Positions 49,982 through 60,202 are shown, counted from the first letter of the stretch. The stretch: DNA of 64,000 nt from Thiosocius sp942490985 (GCA_942490985.1 CALNYW010000001.1:310001-374000); one strand, 5' to 3'. The notes: generated from the letters alone by a model not told the origin. Translations and numbers: made by a program.

Positions 49982-51127
49982 ATGAGCGAATCTGTACTGC
50001 CAAAAGCAAAAAAGTCCGTCGCCTTGTCAGGTACCGCAGCGGGGAACACCAGTGTCTGCACGGTGGGCCGCACGGGTAATGACTTACATTATCGCGGCTA
50101 CGACATCCTGGATTTTGCCGAAACATGCGAATTCGAAGAGATTTCCTACCTGCTGATTCACGGTAAATTGCCGAGCCACTCACAGCTCAAGACCTACAAA
50201 GCCAAGCTAAAATCCATGCGTACGCTGCCAATGCCAGTCAAGCGTGCGCTTGAAGCGTTGCCACCAACCGCCCATCCGATGGACGTGATGCGCACCGGCT
50301 ATTCGATCATGGGTAGCTGCCAACCGGAGCGCGACGATCATGCGGAGGCAGATGCACGGAATATCATCGATCGGCTGATGTCGGCGGGTGGGTCGATGCT
50401 GTTGTACTGGCATCACTACGCCCAGAACGGCAAGCGAATCGATCTCGAAACGGATCAGGAGTCCCTCGGCGGCCATTTTCTCGAGCTGTTGCACGGCAGG
50501 CCCCCGAAAGACTCATGGATAAGGGCCATGCATACGTCGCTGATCTTGTACGCCGAGCACGAGTTCAATGCATCGACATTCACCGCCCGTGTGATTGCGG
50601 GGACCAACGCTGACATGTATTCGGCACTGACTGGCGCGATTGGTGCTTTGCGGGGGTCTAAACATGGCGGCGCCAACGAGGAGGCGTTCCGTATCCAAAG
50701 CCGCTACGCGTCGGCTGATGAGGCCGAGGCCGATATTCGGGAACGTGTCGCCAATAAAGAGATCGTTATTGGGTTTGGCCATCCGGTCTACACGATCTCT
50801 GATCCGCGCAACGTCGTTATCAAGCGGGTTGCGAAGCATTTGTCCGACGAGAACGGCAGCCACACCATGTACGACGTCGCCGATCGCTTGGAACACGTGA
50901 TGAAGGAACTGAAAAACATGTTCCCGAACCTGGATTGGTTCTCGGCGGTCTCTTATAACCAAATGGGGGTTCCGACAGACATGTTCACGCCGCTGTTTGT
51001 CATCGCCCGTACCGCGGGATGGGGGGCTCACGTCATTGAACAACGGCAGGACGGCAAGATTATTCGCCCGTCCGCCAATTACGTGGGCCCGGAAAATATG
51101 AAATTCATGCCAATTGACGAGCGCTGA
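49982..51127 (+). CDS. prpC: 2-methylcitrate synthase
   Basis: Condenses propionyl-CoA with oxaloacetate. The 381-residue citrate-synthase-like protein has LSGTAAGNTSVCTVGRTGND, YRGYDILDFAETCEFEEIS, RPPKDSWIRAMHTSLILYAE, GSKHGGANEEAFRIQSRY, GFGHPVYTISDPRNV and the C-terminal IRPSANYVGPE. The combination with prpB and acnD is decisive for methylcitrate rather than citrate synthase. GAGG lies nine bases before ATG 49982. Confidence 0.94.
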   Translation: MSESVLPKAKKSVALSGTAAGNTSVCTVGRTGNDLHYRGYDILDFAETCEFEEISYLLIHGKLPSHSQLKTYKAKLKSMRTLPMPVKRALEALPPTAHPMDVMRTGYSIMGSCQPERDDHAEADARNIIDRLMSAGGSMLLYWHHYAQNGKRIDLETDQESLGGHFLELLHGRPPKDSWIRAMHTSLILYAEHEFNASTFTARVIAGTNADMYSALTGAIGALRGSKHGGANEEAFRIQSRYASADEAEADIRERVANKEIVIGFGHPVYTISDPRNVVIKRVAKHLSDENGSHTMYDVADRLEHVMKELKNMFPNLDWFSAVSYNQMGVPTDMFTPLFVIARTAGWGAHVIEQRQDGKIIRPSANYVGPENMKFMPIDER

Positions 51128-51176
51128 GCGTCAACAACGTTTTGGCTGTGTCAACTAGCCTCCAGTCGCAGATGAT

Positions 51177-53783
51177 ATGAATACAAAATACCGAAAGCCT
51201 CTTGCGGGCACCGACCTGATGTATTTCGATACGCGGGAAGCTGTCGAAGCCATCCAGCCGGGTGCATACCAAAAGCTGCCGTACACGTCCCGTGTGTTAG
51301 CCGAACAACTGGTACGCCGCTGTGAGCCGTCGATGCTGACAGATGCGCTAACACAGATCGTTATGGTCAAGCGCGATCTGGATTTCCCCTGGTATCCGGC
51401 TCGGGTCGTTTGTCACGACATCCTTGGCCAGACCGCGCTGGTCGATCTCGCCGGTCTGCGCGATGCGATAGCGAACGAGGGCGGCGACCCCGCAAAGGTC
51501 AATCCTGTCGTACCAACACAGTTGATTGTCGATCATTCCCTGGCCGTTGAGGCACCCGGATTCGACCCGGAGGCATTTGAGAAAAATCGCGCCATCGAAG
51601 ACCGCCGGAATGAGGACCGTTTCCACTTCATCGAATGGACCAAAACCGCGTTCGACAACGTTGATGTCATTCCTGCCGGCAACGGCATCATGCATCAGAT
51701 AAACCTGGAAAAGATGTCGCCGGTGGTCCAGGTTCGTGATGGCGTTGCCTATCCCGACACCTGTGTCGGCACCGATAGCCATACGCCACACATCGACTGC
51801 CTGGGTGTCATCGCGATTGGTGTCGGTGGCCTGGAAGCGGAAACGGTCATGTTGGGTCGCCCGACGATGATGCGCTTGCCGGAAATCGTTGGGGTTAAAT
51901 TGACTGGCCGCCGTCAGCCTGGCATTACGGCCACCGACATTGTGCTCGCATTGACCGAATTCCTGCGCAACCAGAAGGTCGTGTCGGCCTATCTCGAGTT
52001 TTTTGGCGATGGCGTCAAGCACCTGACGATCGGCGACCGGGCGACTATCTCCAACATGACGCCGGAATTCGGCGCGTCCGCCGGCATGTTCTACATCGAT
52101 CAGCAGACTATCGACTACCTCACGCTGACGGGGCGTGACCCGCAACAAGTCGATCTCGTTGAGCGTTATGCCAAAGCCACCGGGTTGTGGGCTGACGATC
52201 TTGCGGGCGCGGAATACCAGCGGGTGCTTGAGTTCGATCTATCGAAGGTCGGCCGAAATATGGCAGGGCCGTCCAATCCGCATCGTCGTCTGGCGACTGC
52301 CGATCTGGCCAGCCGTGGTATCGCCATAGATCTTGACAAAGCTAAAGCCGAGGAAGCAGCGGGCAAGATGCCCGACGGCGCGGTGATCATCGCCGCCATC
52401 ACCAGCTGCACGAATACCTCTAACCCGCGTAACGTCGTCGCGGCTGCGCTATTGGCACGCAACGCCAATCGGCTTGGTCTCGTGCGCAAGCCATGGGTGA
52501 AGTCCTCCTTTGCGCCCGGTTCGCGGGTGGCCCGCCTGTACCTGGAAGAAGCGGGGCTGTTGACCGAGATGGAAAAGCTCGGTTTCGGCATCGTGGGTTA
52601 TGCCTGTACGACCTGTAACGGCATGAGTGGTGCGCTCGATCCCGCAATCCAGCAGGAGGTGGTTGATCGCGACCTCTATGCGACGGCGGTTTTGTCCGGC
52701 AACCGTAATTTCGATGGCCGGATCCATCCCTATGCCAAACAGGCCTTTCTGGCCTCGCCACCCCTGGTGGTGGCTTATGCGATCGCTGGTACCGTGCGTT
52801 TTGATATTGAGAAAGACGCCTTGGGTGTGGATCGAGACGGGAACCCGATTACGCTCAAAGACATCTGGCCAAGCGATGAGGCAATCGACGAGATTGTCGC
52901 TGCTTACGTCAAGCCGGAACAGTTCCAACGGATCTACCAGCCGATGTTCGATCTGGGCGCGATTGAAAAGGCCGACAGCCCGTTGTACGACTGGCGCGCC
53001 AAGAGTACCTACATTCGGCGACCGCCCTATTGGGAAGGCGCGTTGGCAGGGGCGCGGACGCTCGCGGGAATGCGTCCTCTCGCGGTCCTCGGGGACAACA
53101 TTACAACCGATCACCTGTCGCCATCGAACGCGATCTTACCGACCAGTGCGGCTGGAGAATATCTGGCGTCGATGGGCCTACCCGAAGAAGACTTCAATTC
53201 CTATGCGACGCATCGTGGTGATCACTTGACCGCGCAGCGGGCGACCTTTGCGAACCCGAAACTGTTAAACGAGATGGTGCAGGAGAATGGCCAGGTGAAA
53301 CAGGGGTCGTTGGCCCGGTTGGAACCGGAAGGCGAGGTCATGCGCATGTGGGAGGCGATCGAGACCTACATGCAACGCAAACAGCCGCTGATCATTGTGG
53401 CAGGCGCCGACTATGGACAGGGGTCGTCACGGGACTGGGCAGCCAAAGGGGTGCGTCTGGCAGGGGTCGAGGCGATTGTTGCCGAGGGATTTGAACGGAT
53501 TCATCGCACCAATCTGGTCGGCATGGGGGTGTTGCCGTTGGAGTTTCTGCCGGGCGACACCCGCATGACCTATGCGATTGACGGCACAGAGACGTTCGAT
53601 GTTATCGGCGAACCGAAACCCGGCGCGACATTGACACTGAAGATCCAGCGGCGCGACGACGCGGCTGTTGAGGTCCCTGTGAAGTGTCGGCTCGATACGG
53701 CAGAAGAGGTAGCGATTTACCAGGCCGGTGGGGTGCTGCAACGGTTTGCGCAGGACTTCCTCGCCGCGGCGGATGCCGCGTAA
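51177..53783 (+). CDS. acnD: Fe/S-dependent 2-methylcitrate dehydratase
   Basis: Converts 2-methylcitrate to 2-methyl-cis-aconitate. The 868-residue aconitase-family protein has PDTCVGTDSHTPHIDCLGVI, ITSCTNTSNPRNVVAAALLA, GYACTTCNGMSGALDPAIQQ (three cluster-binding Cys in all) and GADYGQGSSRDWAAKGVRLA. It begins MNTKYRKPLAGTDLMYFDTR, the AcnD-type start. AcnD works with the isomerase PrpF encoded next, replacing PrpD. Confidence 0.95.
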   Translation: MNTKYRKPLAGTDLMYFDTREAVEAIQPGAYQKLPYTSRVLAEQLVRRCEPSMLTDALTQIVMVKRDLDFPWYPARVVCHDILGQTALVDLAGLRDAIANEGGDPAKVNPVVPTQLIVDHSLAVEAPGFDPEAFEKNRAIEDRRNEDRFHFIEWTKTAFDNVDVIPAGNGIMHQINLEKMSPVVQVRDGVAYPDTCVGTDSHTPHIDCLGVIAIGVGGLEAETVMLGRPTMMRLPEIVGVKLTGRRQPGITATDIVLALTEFLRNQKVVSAYLEFFGDGVKHLTIGDRATISNMTPEFGASAGMFYIDQQTIDYLTLTGRDPQQVDLVERYAKATGLWADDLAGAEYQRVLEFDLSKVGRNMAGPSNPHRRLATADLASRGIAIDLDKAKAEEAAGKMPDGAVIIAAITSCTNTSNPRNVVAAALLARNANRLGLVRKPWVKSSFAPGSRVARLYLEEAGLLTEMEKLGFGIVGYACTTCNGMSGALDPAIQQEVVDRDLYATAVLSGNRNFDGRIHPYAKQAFLASPPLVVAYAIAGTVRFDIEKDALGVDRDGNPITLKDIWPSDEAIDEIVAAYVKPEQFQRIYQPMFDLGAIEKADSPLYDWRAKSTYIRRPPYWEGALAGARTLAGMRPLAVLGDNITTDHLSPSNAILPTSAAGEYLASMGLPEEDFNSYATHRGDHLTAQRATFANPKLLNEMVQENGQVKQGSLARLEPEGEVMRMWEAIETYMQRKQPLIIVAGADYGQGSSRDWAAKGVRLAGVEAIVAEGFERIHRTNLVGMGVLPLEFLPGDTRMTYAIDGTETFDVIGEPKPGATLTLKIQRRDDAAVEVPVKCRLDTAEEVAIYQAGGVLQRFAQDFLAAADAA

Positions 53784-53826
53784 TCAGGTAGCGCCGCCAT
53801 AGCGCAGTCTTTAACTGACAGGTTTC

Positions 53827-55008
53827 ATGATGACTCATGCACCGCAGATAAAAATCCCGGCCACTTACATGCGTGGCGGCACCAGTAAAGGCGTCTTCTT
53901 CAAGCGCCGTGATCTTCCGGAACGCGCCCAAACACCGGGCGCGGCGCGGGATGCATTGTTGCTGCGCGTGATTGGTAGCCCGGATCCTTACGCCAAGCAT
54001 ACCGATGGTATGGGCGGTGCCACGTCGAGTACCAGTAAGACGGTGATCCTGGATAGCAGTGATCGTGCCGACCACGACGTCGATTATCTGTTCGGACAGG
54101 TTGCCATCGATCGCCCGTTTGTCGATTGGAGTGGCAACTGTGGAAACCTGACCGCGGCCGTAGGTTCGTTTGCGATCAGCAACGGCTTGGTTGCGCAACA
54201 GCGGATCCCCGCAAACGGCATCGCAGTCGTACGAATCTGGCAGGCCAACATAAACAAGACCATCATCGCGCACGTGCCGATCACCAATGGCGAAGTCCAA
54301 GAGACGGGCGACTTTGAGCTGGATGGCGTTACTTTCCCGGCCGCAGAGGTCGAGATCGCATTCATGCAGCCGGTAGATGCCGCGGAGGCGATGTTCCCGA
54401 CGGGCAACCTGGTCGACCAGCTGGTCGTGCCCGGCGTCGGGACACTGAAAGTCACCATGATCAATGCCGGAATTCCGACTATTTTCATGAATGCCGCCGA
54501 TCTGGGGTACACGGGGACCGAGCTGCAAGGCGCCATCAATGAAGATGCACAGGCGCTGGCGCGGTTCGAAACCATCAGGGCGCACGGGGCGGTGCGGATG
54601 GGTTTGGTCGAAAATGTGGAGGCCGCCGCCGCGCGCCAGCACACCCCGAAGGTAGCCTTTGTCGGTCCACCCGCGGCCTATCTGGCATCAAGCGGCAAAG
54701 AGGTGCCTGCCGAGTCGATCGATTTGAACGTGCGCGCGTTGTCGATGGGCAAACTCCATCACGCGATGATGGGAACCGCCGCGGTCGCTATCGGCACGGC
54801 GGCCGCGATACCGGGCACGCTCGTCAACCTCGCGGCGGGCGGTGGTGTTCGGCAGTCTGTGACCTTCGGTCATCCGTCGGGGACGCTGAAGGTTGGTGCC
54901 TCGGCAACGCAAAGCGCGGCGGCATGGACGGTGGACAAGGTTGTCATGAGTCGCAGCGCGCGGGTGTTGATGGAAGGTTGGGTGCGCGTCCCGGGTGACG
55001 TGTTCTGA
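53827..55008 (+). CDS. prpF: AcnD-accessory isomerase PrpF
   Basis: PrpF isomerises 2-methyl-trans-aconitate to the cis form for AcnD-type pathways. The 393-residue protein shows IPATYMRGGTSKGVFFKRRD, GSPDPYAKHTDGMGGATSST, DYLFGQVAIDRPFVDWSGNC, GNLTAAVGSFAIS and GHPSGTLKVGASA. ATG 53827 or 53830 can start translation. It follows acnD after 43 bases and ends the prp cluster. Confidence 0.94.
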   Translation: MMTHAPQIKIPATYMRGGTSKGVFFKRRDLPERAQTPGAARDALLLRVIGSPDPYAKHTDGMGGATSSTSKTVILDSSDRADHDVDYLFGQVAIDRPFVDWSGNCGNLTAAVGSFAISNGLVAQQRIPANGIAVVRIWQANINKTIIAHVPITNGEVQETGDFELDGVTFPAAEVEIAFMQPVDAAEAMFPTGNLVDQLVVPGVGTLKVTMINAGIPTIFMNAADLGYTGTELQGAINEDAQALARFETIRAHGAVRMGLVENVEAAAARQHTPKVAFVGPPAAYLASSGKEVPAESIDLNVRALSMGKLHHAMMGTAAVAIGTAAAIPGTLVNLAAGGGVRQSVTFGHPSGTLKVGASATQSAAAWTVDKVVMSRSARVLMEGWVRVPGDVF

Positions 55009-55072
55009 CCAACGGTGTTTCGAGCATTTTTGCTGTCGCGCGGCTTGACGGAGCCGTGCACGTCGCCGCACA

Positions 55073-57160
55073 TTGGGCGTCGTGGTAAGGCTATTTCGAC
55101 GAATCAATAAACCCTTCGGAGCCGGTCTCGGCATCCTCGCCACCGTGCTGTTTCTTTCTTCGCCCGCCATCTCGGCGGTCAATCTTGCGTTTTCCGTTGA
55201 TGCGATCGACACCGACGATTGGCAGGTCAACGGGATAAGCCTAGCTATAGCATCATCTGCCGAGACGCATCTGACCCTGGCTATAGGTATCGCATCGCTG
55301 CAATTGCCAGACCAGCACGGAACGCTGACTGACCTGCAATTGCAGTGCGATGTCAGCTACGTAGACGACCGCTGGCGTTGCGAGGATGGCCGCCTCAGGC
55401 TGGCGGATTCCCCGGTTGGCGCCCAAACCGGGACTTGGTCCGGCTTCTGGCAGGACAGTGGGGCGTTCTCGCTAGCGATTCCGTCTCTGCGCATGGTTGG
55501 TGGGACGATCGGCCTATCCATAATCCAACGGGCGTCAGCGATGCAGGTCGAGATGCAGGCCTATCGGCTGAGTGTTCCAAGATTGCAAACCTTGTTCGAT
55601 TTGCCGCGCTTTCCGCGAGACTGGAATGCGCAGGGCAGGCTCAGCGGCACGCTCGAGTGGCACAGAGTTGATGCAGGACCGGGTAAGGCGCGAGGCGAGT
55701 TTGTCATCGACCAGGTCAATTATGCATCGCCCGATGGGACCCAGGCAGCCGAGAACGCTATCGTGCGTGTCGATCTTTCGGCAACAGAGCGCCGTGGCGA
55801 TTGGCAGTTCGAGACGACCTGGCGCTGGCCGCAGGGTGCGCTTTACAGCGACCCCTTATTTGTCAATGCGGCCGAGGGTACGGTGATGCTGGCCTTGTCG
55901 GGTGCTTTGGCCGACGAGCGAACGCTTTTGGAAATCAGCAGCGGTTCGGTGCAATTCGGCGATGCGCTGACGATCTCTGGCGCCGGCCGCATCGACACGC
56001 GCGCGATGAAGATCCAGGAACTGACGATTGCCGCGCACGCCGATGATGCCAGCCGCGTCTATGCACTGTTGTTGCAGCCGTTTCTACTGGGCACACCGGC
56101 TGACGACATGGCGCTCTCTGGCAGCGTCGGCTTTGTGCTGCATTTTGACAGCGTTGGCATGGAACAGGCGGGTCTGACGCTCAACGGACTGACCTTGGAA
56201 GATCGAAAACAGCGTTTCGCGCTGCATTCGACGACCGGTAGCGTCGCGTGGAAGCGAGTACCGGATGGTTCGGTATCGACCGTAAGCACTGACGGCGTAA
56301 CACTGCTGGGTATAACGTCAGGTGCGTTCGACGCCCAGGCGCAGTTTGCCGCGGACCGTGTGAGACTCATGGAGCCGGTGGTCGTGCCGTTGCTAAACGG
56401 TCGAATCGCGCTCGATCGCTTTGAACTCAGCGGTGTGCTGGTCGATGGCGCGCAGCCGACATGGACCGCCAGCGCGGCGATCCACGATGTATCACTGGAG
56501 CGACTTACCGGTGAATTGAAATGGCAGCCCTTCAAGGGCACTCTCGCGGCCGTGCTGACCGACATGCGATACGTGGATCGCACGTTTTCGATTGGTGGGG
56601 AGTTGCGTCTGAAGGCGTTTGATGGCGACATTCAGGTCAGTGATCTGAATATTCGCGAACCGCTGGGTGCCGTTCCTATCCTCACGGCGGATGCGACGCT
56701 GCGTGGCCTGAATCTACAGGCACTGACCGAAACGTTTGCGTTCGGTCGTATCGAAGGCCAGCTTGACGGCGATCTGGAGGATCTTCGTTTGGTCGCCTGG
56801 CAGCCGGATCGATTGACTTTGCATCTCTACACACCCCCCAACGACAAAATGCGACGCCGTATCAGTCAGCGAGCCGTCGAAAACCTCACCGAACTTGGCA
56901 GCGGGATACCTGCCGGGCTGTCTGCATCGTTCCTGAGGATTTTTGAAGAATTCTCGTATGATGCAATTGACGCGCGGATTCAGCTTGAAGGCAATACGGC
57001 GGAAGTCGGTGGCCTTGCGCGCGATGATGGTGGCTACTACCTTGTGCGGGGCAGCGGGCTGCCTCGGATCGATGTGATCGGCCGAAATCGCCGCGTGGCC
57101 TGGAACGATCTCGTTGAACGCCTGCAAAAGATCCAGGTCGAAGGGGCAAAGATAGAATAA
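55073..57160 (+). CDS. ydbH: YdbH-like AsmA-family protein
   Basis: A 695-residue protein with an N-terminal signal or anchor (GAGLGILATVLFLSSPAI) and long stretches of beta-rich repeats such as GTWSGFWQDSGAFSLAIPSL and LSGSVGFVLHFDSVGMEQA, ending in RDDGGYYLVRGSGLPRIDVI. This matches YdbH, a bridge-like AsmA family protein that in E. coli moves phospholipids to the outer membrane with YnbE and YdbL. Here one gene follows that resembles YnbE plus YdbL, overlapping by one base. Starts at TTG 55073 or GTG 55082; neither has a strong ribosome site. Confidence 0.82.
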   Translation: MGVVVRLFRRINKPFGAGLGILATVLFLSSPAISAVNLAFSVDAIDTDDWQVNGISLAIASSAETHLTLAIGIASLQLPDQHGTLTDLQLQCDVSYVDDRWRCEDGRLRLADSPVGAQTGTWSGFWQDSGAFSLAIPSLRMVGGTIGLSIIQRASAMQVEMQAYRLSVPRLQTLFDLPRFPRDWNAQGRLSGTLEWHRVDAGPGKARGEFVIDQVNYASPDGTQAAENAIVRVDLSATERRGDWQFETTWRWPQGALYSDPLFVNAAEGTVMLALSGALADERTLLEISSGSVQFGDALTISGAGRIDTRAMKIQELTIAAHADDASRVYALLLQPFLLGTPADDMALSGSVGFVLHFDSVGMEQAGLTLNGLTLEDRKQRFALHSTTGSVAWKRVPDGSVSTVSTDGVTLLGITSGAFDAQAQFAADRVRLMEPVVVPLLNGRIALDRFELSGVLVDGAQPTWTASAAIHDVSLERLTGELKWQPFKGTLAAVLTDMRYVDRTFSIGGELRLKAFDGDIQVSDLNIREPLGAVPILTADATLRGLNLQALTETFAFGRIEGQLDGDLEDLRLVAWQPDRLTLHLYTPPNDKMRRRISQRAVENLTELGSGIPAGLSASFLRIFEEFSYDAIDARIQLEGNTAEVGGLARDDGGYYLVRGSGLPRIDVIGRNRRVAWNDLVERLQKIQVEGAKIE

Positions 57161-57798
57161 TGAAGTCAGGACAGGTCATGAGCAGAAAACTACTTGGATA
57201 TCCTTTACTCGTCATGCTGCTTAGCGCTTGTGTGACGATCAACATCTATTTCCCTGCGGCCGCCGCCGAAGAGGCCGCCCGGACGATTGTTCGTGATGTA
57301 CTGCAAAGCGATGATGCACCGGCAGAGCAGCCACCATCGGCTGAAGGCGGCGACAAGCAATCGAATCGCGAGACGCCAGCGAACACCATGCTGGTGATGC
57401 TGGGGCTTGTGCTCGAACACGCGATTCCCTCAGCCCATGCAGCCCAGGCCGATATCAATATCAACACCGGCGCCATTCGTGCGATTCGATCCAGCATGCA
57501 GCAGCGACAGGCCGAGTTGGCGCCGTTTTATCGCGCGGGGGCGATAGGCTTTGATAACCGCGGTACGGTTGCTGTTCGCGATCTTGGGGCGACAGCGCTG
57601 AAAGACCGCAACCGGTTGAAGAAACTGGTCGCGGACGACAACGCCGACCGTAATCGGCTCTACCGGGAGATTGCGAATGCCAATGGCCACCCCGAGTGGG
57701 AGGCTGACGTACGCCAGACCTTCGCCAAGGTCTGGGCACAGGAGGCTTTGCCGGGTTACTGGTATCAAGATGCCGGTGGCAGTTGGCGCCAGCGTTGA
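57160..57798 (+). CDS. YnbE-YdbL type lipoprotein (apparent fusion)
   Basis: A 212-residue lipoprotein. The signal peptide ends in MLLSAC (lipobox), followed by VTINIYFPAAAAEEAA, which resembles the YnbE N-terminus. After a Pro/Gln-rich linker a second hydrophobic segment occurs (NTMLVMLGLVLEHAIPSAHA followed by AQADI), which looks like a complete signal peptide with an AHA site. The C-terminal half (NINTGAIRAIRSSMQQRQAE ... ALPGYWYQDAGGSWRQR) is the DUF1318/YdbL domain. In E. coli ynbE and ydbL are separate genes behind ydbH; here they appear merged. ATG 57160 overlaps the ydbH stop; ATG 57178 has AGGACAGG just upstream. Confidence 0.75.
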   Translation: MKSGQVMSRKLLGYPLLVMLLSACVTINIYFPAAAAEEAARTIVRDVLQSDDAPAEQPPSAEGGDKQSNRETPANTMLVMLGLVLEHAIPSAHAAQADININTGAIRAIRSSMQQRQAELAPFYRAGAIGFDNRGTVAVRDLGATALKDRNRLKKLVADDNADRNRLYREIANANGHPEWEADVRQTFAKVWAQEALPGYWYQDAGGSWRQR

Positions 57799-57805
57799 TG
57801 GCCTA

Positions 57806-58519
57806 CTAGCCAGGTCGACGCAGTAGGTCGACCCGCATCGGATTTTTGAACACGGCGGTGCCGTCTGGACCGACGAAGGGCATAAACGCTGAGCGGATTT
57901 CTTCGAGCAGCTGTTCGCCGATCGAGAATTCCGAGTGCGTCGCTCCGATGATGCGCTGTTCGAACTCTTCGAAGCCGACAAAGCGGCTTTCCGAGAGAAA
58001 ATGGATCTCGTTTTCCAGGGTAAAACGTCCATTCTCGACGGCACGCTGAATGGCCGCGAACGCAGCCTCTCGAACGTTTTTTTCGTCGTGAAAGCGCCGC
58101 AGAATTCGATTGAAATCGCCCGCGTAGACCGGCTCGCTGATGTAGGCAAGCCCATGTGGCCGGAGCACCCGGGCGATTTCCGTCAATGCCCGGTCCATCG
58201 ATTCCACCGGCACATGATGCAGCGACTTCAGCATGATTACCGCATCAATGCTCCCGTCGTTAAGACCGGTTGATTCTGCACCTCCCAAATCGAACCGGAC
58301 GTTAGCTGGAGCGCCAGCCTGGAGGTTCTTTTCGTGCTGGGTCCGGTCGACTTCGAGCGCAATGATTTTGCAATCAGGGTGAGCCTCCGCGAGTCGCCGT
58401 GTGGTCAATGCATTGCCGCAGCCAAGTTCTAGCAGGGTGCTTTGCTTGAGCGGCAAGTGTTCGATGATAAGGTCATGGTCGGACCTTTCGGACAGGGTGC
58501 CTGAGTGGCTGATCTGCAT
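57806..58519 (-). CDS. SAM-dependent methyltransferase
   Basis: A 237-residue class I methyltransferase. Motif I is LLELGCGNALTTRRLAEAHP, followed by IIALEVDRTQHEKN, VRFDLGGAESTGLNDGSIDA and VIMLKSLHHVPVESMDRALT, then EIARVLRPHGLAYISEPVYA. Substrate unknown. I chose ATG 58519 (MQISHSGTLSER) because a GGAG site lies 11 bases upstream; a longer frame reaches 58570. Convergent with the lipoprotein gene. Confidence 0.8.
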   Translation of the reverse strand: MQISHSGTLSERSDHDLIIEHLPLKQSTLLELGCGNALTTRRLAEAHPDCKIIALEVDRTQHEKNLQAGAPANVRFDLGGAESTGLNDGSIDAVIMLKSLHHVPVESMDRALTEIARVLRPHGLAYISEPVYAGDFNRILRRFHDEKNVREAAFAAIQRAVENGRFTLENEIHFLSESRFVGFEEFEQRIIGATHSEFSIGEQLLEEIRSAFMPFVGPDGTAVFKNPMRVDLLRRPG

Positions 58520-58651
58520 TGAACTTATGTCTCCGGCTTGAGGGCGTATGGCGATATGACATCTATCCACTTAGCGTTGCGATCAAACTTTACCGCATGC
58601 CGGGTGGCTCGTGATCATAGGGAGTTACCATTTGTTCCAGGATAGGCAAGT

Positions 58652-60202
58652 ATGAGCGTAGACACACTTGAGCAGCATGAGGCGCTGATTCAGGCGATGC
58701 TGGACCCTCGGGCGTGGAAAACAGAGGGTGGGCAGCGTCGCCGTATCGATACGCATATCTCCACGGTCGTCTTGGCGGGTGACCGGGCCTACAAGATCAA
58801 AAAACCGCTTGATCTCGGTTTTCTGAACTTCCTTGAAATCGCAGATCGTGAGCAAGCGTGCCGCGAAGAACTCAGACTCAATCGACGCTTGGCGCCACAG
58901 ATCTACCTGGGTGTCAGTCGCATCACCGGTGCACTGGACAGTCCTGAAATCGAGGGGGCTGGCGAGCTGCTCGACTGGGCGGTGAAAATGCAACGCTTTG
59001 ATCCTGATGCGATCTTGTCCACGATGCTCGATCAAGTCACGCCTGAATTGCTCGACGCACTGGCCCGCCAGGTCGGGACATTTCACGCGGTGGCGGCTGA
59101 GGCATCAGCTGATCTCCCTTTTGGCTCAACTGAAGCCGTTTTTTCGCCCATGATGCAAAATTTTGAGCAACTGCGGGAATTGGTTCCTTCCCGCCTCGGC
59201 CAGTTGACTCCGATTGAGCAATGGACAGTGCGTCAGCAGCAACGGCTTGCTGATCGCATCGATGGGCGCCGGCGTGATGGGAAGGTTCGCGAATGCCACG
59301 GTGATTTGCATCTTGGCAACGTTGCGTTGATCGACAACGAAGCCGTTGTATTCGACGCGATCGAATTCAACCCCGGTTTTCGCTGGATCGATGTCATCAA
59401 CGACATTGCTTTCATGACAATGGATCTCAAGCAACGGCTGGGTCGCGAAGCGGCGTCTCGGTTTCTGAACAGTTATCTCGCAATCAGTGCGGACTATGAA
59501 GGCCTGACTCTCCTGAATCTCTATGAAGTGTACCGGGCGATGGTGCGGGCCAAGATTGCGGCGATACGTCTTTGTCAGCTCGATCCAGAGAATCCGGAGC
59601 GAGAGGCCGTTTCGCGGGAACTCGATGGCTACCTCGAACTGGCGGCTTCACTGACCACGCCGCAACGTCGCGCGATCATCATGATGCGGGGTGTATCGGG
59701 CAGTGGAAAGAGCTTTATCGCGCAGCAGATTTCCGATCGCTTGCCCGCTATTTCCGTGCGCTCGGACGTTGAACGAAAACGCCTACTGGGCCTTGCCGCC
59801 ACCGCGGATGCCAGTGTGGCCGGTGGATATGATGACAACATCACCGAAGCGACGTATGCGCAACTCGCCAGACTCGCTGAGCAGGTTTCCGTAGCCGGTT
59901 ATGTTGTTGTCGTCGATGCGACGTTTCTCAAACGATCGCAACGCGAACCATTTCGGCGACTTTGTCATCGTCTTGGGCTACCGTCGATCATTGTTGATTG
60001 CGATGCGCCAGTGGATGTCTTGGAGCACCGTGTAACCAAGCGCGCGATGCAGGAGGACAATGTGTCTGACGCCACGCATGCGGTTTTGGCCCATCAATTG
60101 GCAACGCGTGAGCCGCTCGAGTCGGATGAAGGGGATATCGTCTTGAAGGTCGGTCCAGCTAAGCCTTTGGATTGGGAGGCGCTGGTTGCCGGCGTGGCCT
60201 GA
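58652..60202 (+). CDS. Two-domain kinase-like protein: APH-like plus P-loop kinase
   Basis: A 516-residue protein. The first ~330 residues form an aminoglycoside-phosphotransferase-like domain: VVLAGDRAYKIKKPLDLGFL (ATP-binding Lys), ECHGDLHLGNVALIDNEAVV (catalytic loop HGDLHxGN) and FDAIEFNPGFRWIDVINDIA. The rest is a P-loop domain with MMRGVSGSGKSFIAQQI (Walker A), VRSDVERKRLLG, VVVVDATFLKRSQREPF. The same fusion is common in proteobacteria and is annotated as a bifunctional phosphotransferase/ATP-binding protein; substrate unknown. No sign of a resistance role. Confidence 0.85.
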   Translation: MSVDTLEQHEALIQAMLDPRAWKTEGGQRRRIDTHISTVVLAGDRAYKIKKPLDLGFLNFLEIADREQACREELRLNRRLAPQIYLGVSRITGALDSPEIEGAGELLDWAVKMQRFDPDAILSTMLDQVTPELLDALARQVGTFHAVAAEASADLPFGSTEAVFSPMMQNFEQLRELVPSRLGQLTPIEQWTVRQQQRLADRIDGRRRDGKVRECHGDLHLGNVALIDNEAVVFDAIEFNPGFRWIDVINDIAFMTMDLKQRLGREAASRFLNSYLAISADYEGLTLLNLYEVYRAMVRAKIAAIRLCQLDPENPEREAVSRELDGYLELAASLTTPQRRAIIMMRGVSGSGKSFIAQQISDRLPAISVRSDVERKRLLGLAATADASVAGGYDDNITEATYAQLARLAEQVSVAGYVVVVDATFLKRSQREPFRRLCHRLGLPSIIVDCDAPVDVLEHRVTKRAMQEDNVSDATHAVLAHQLATREPLESDEGDIVLKVGPAKPLDWEALVAGVA

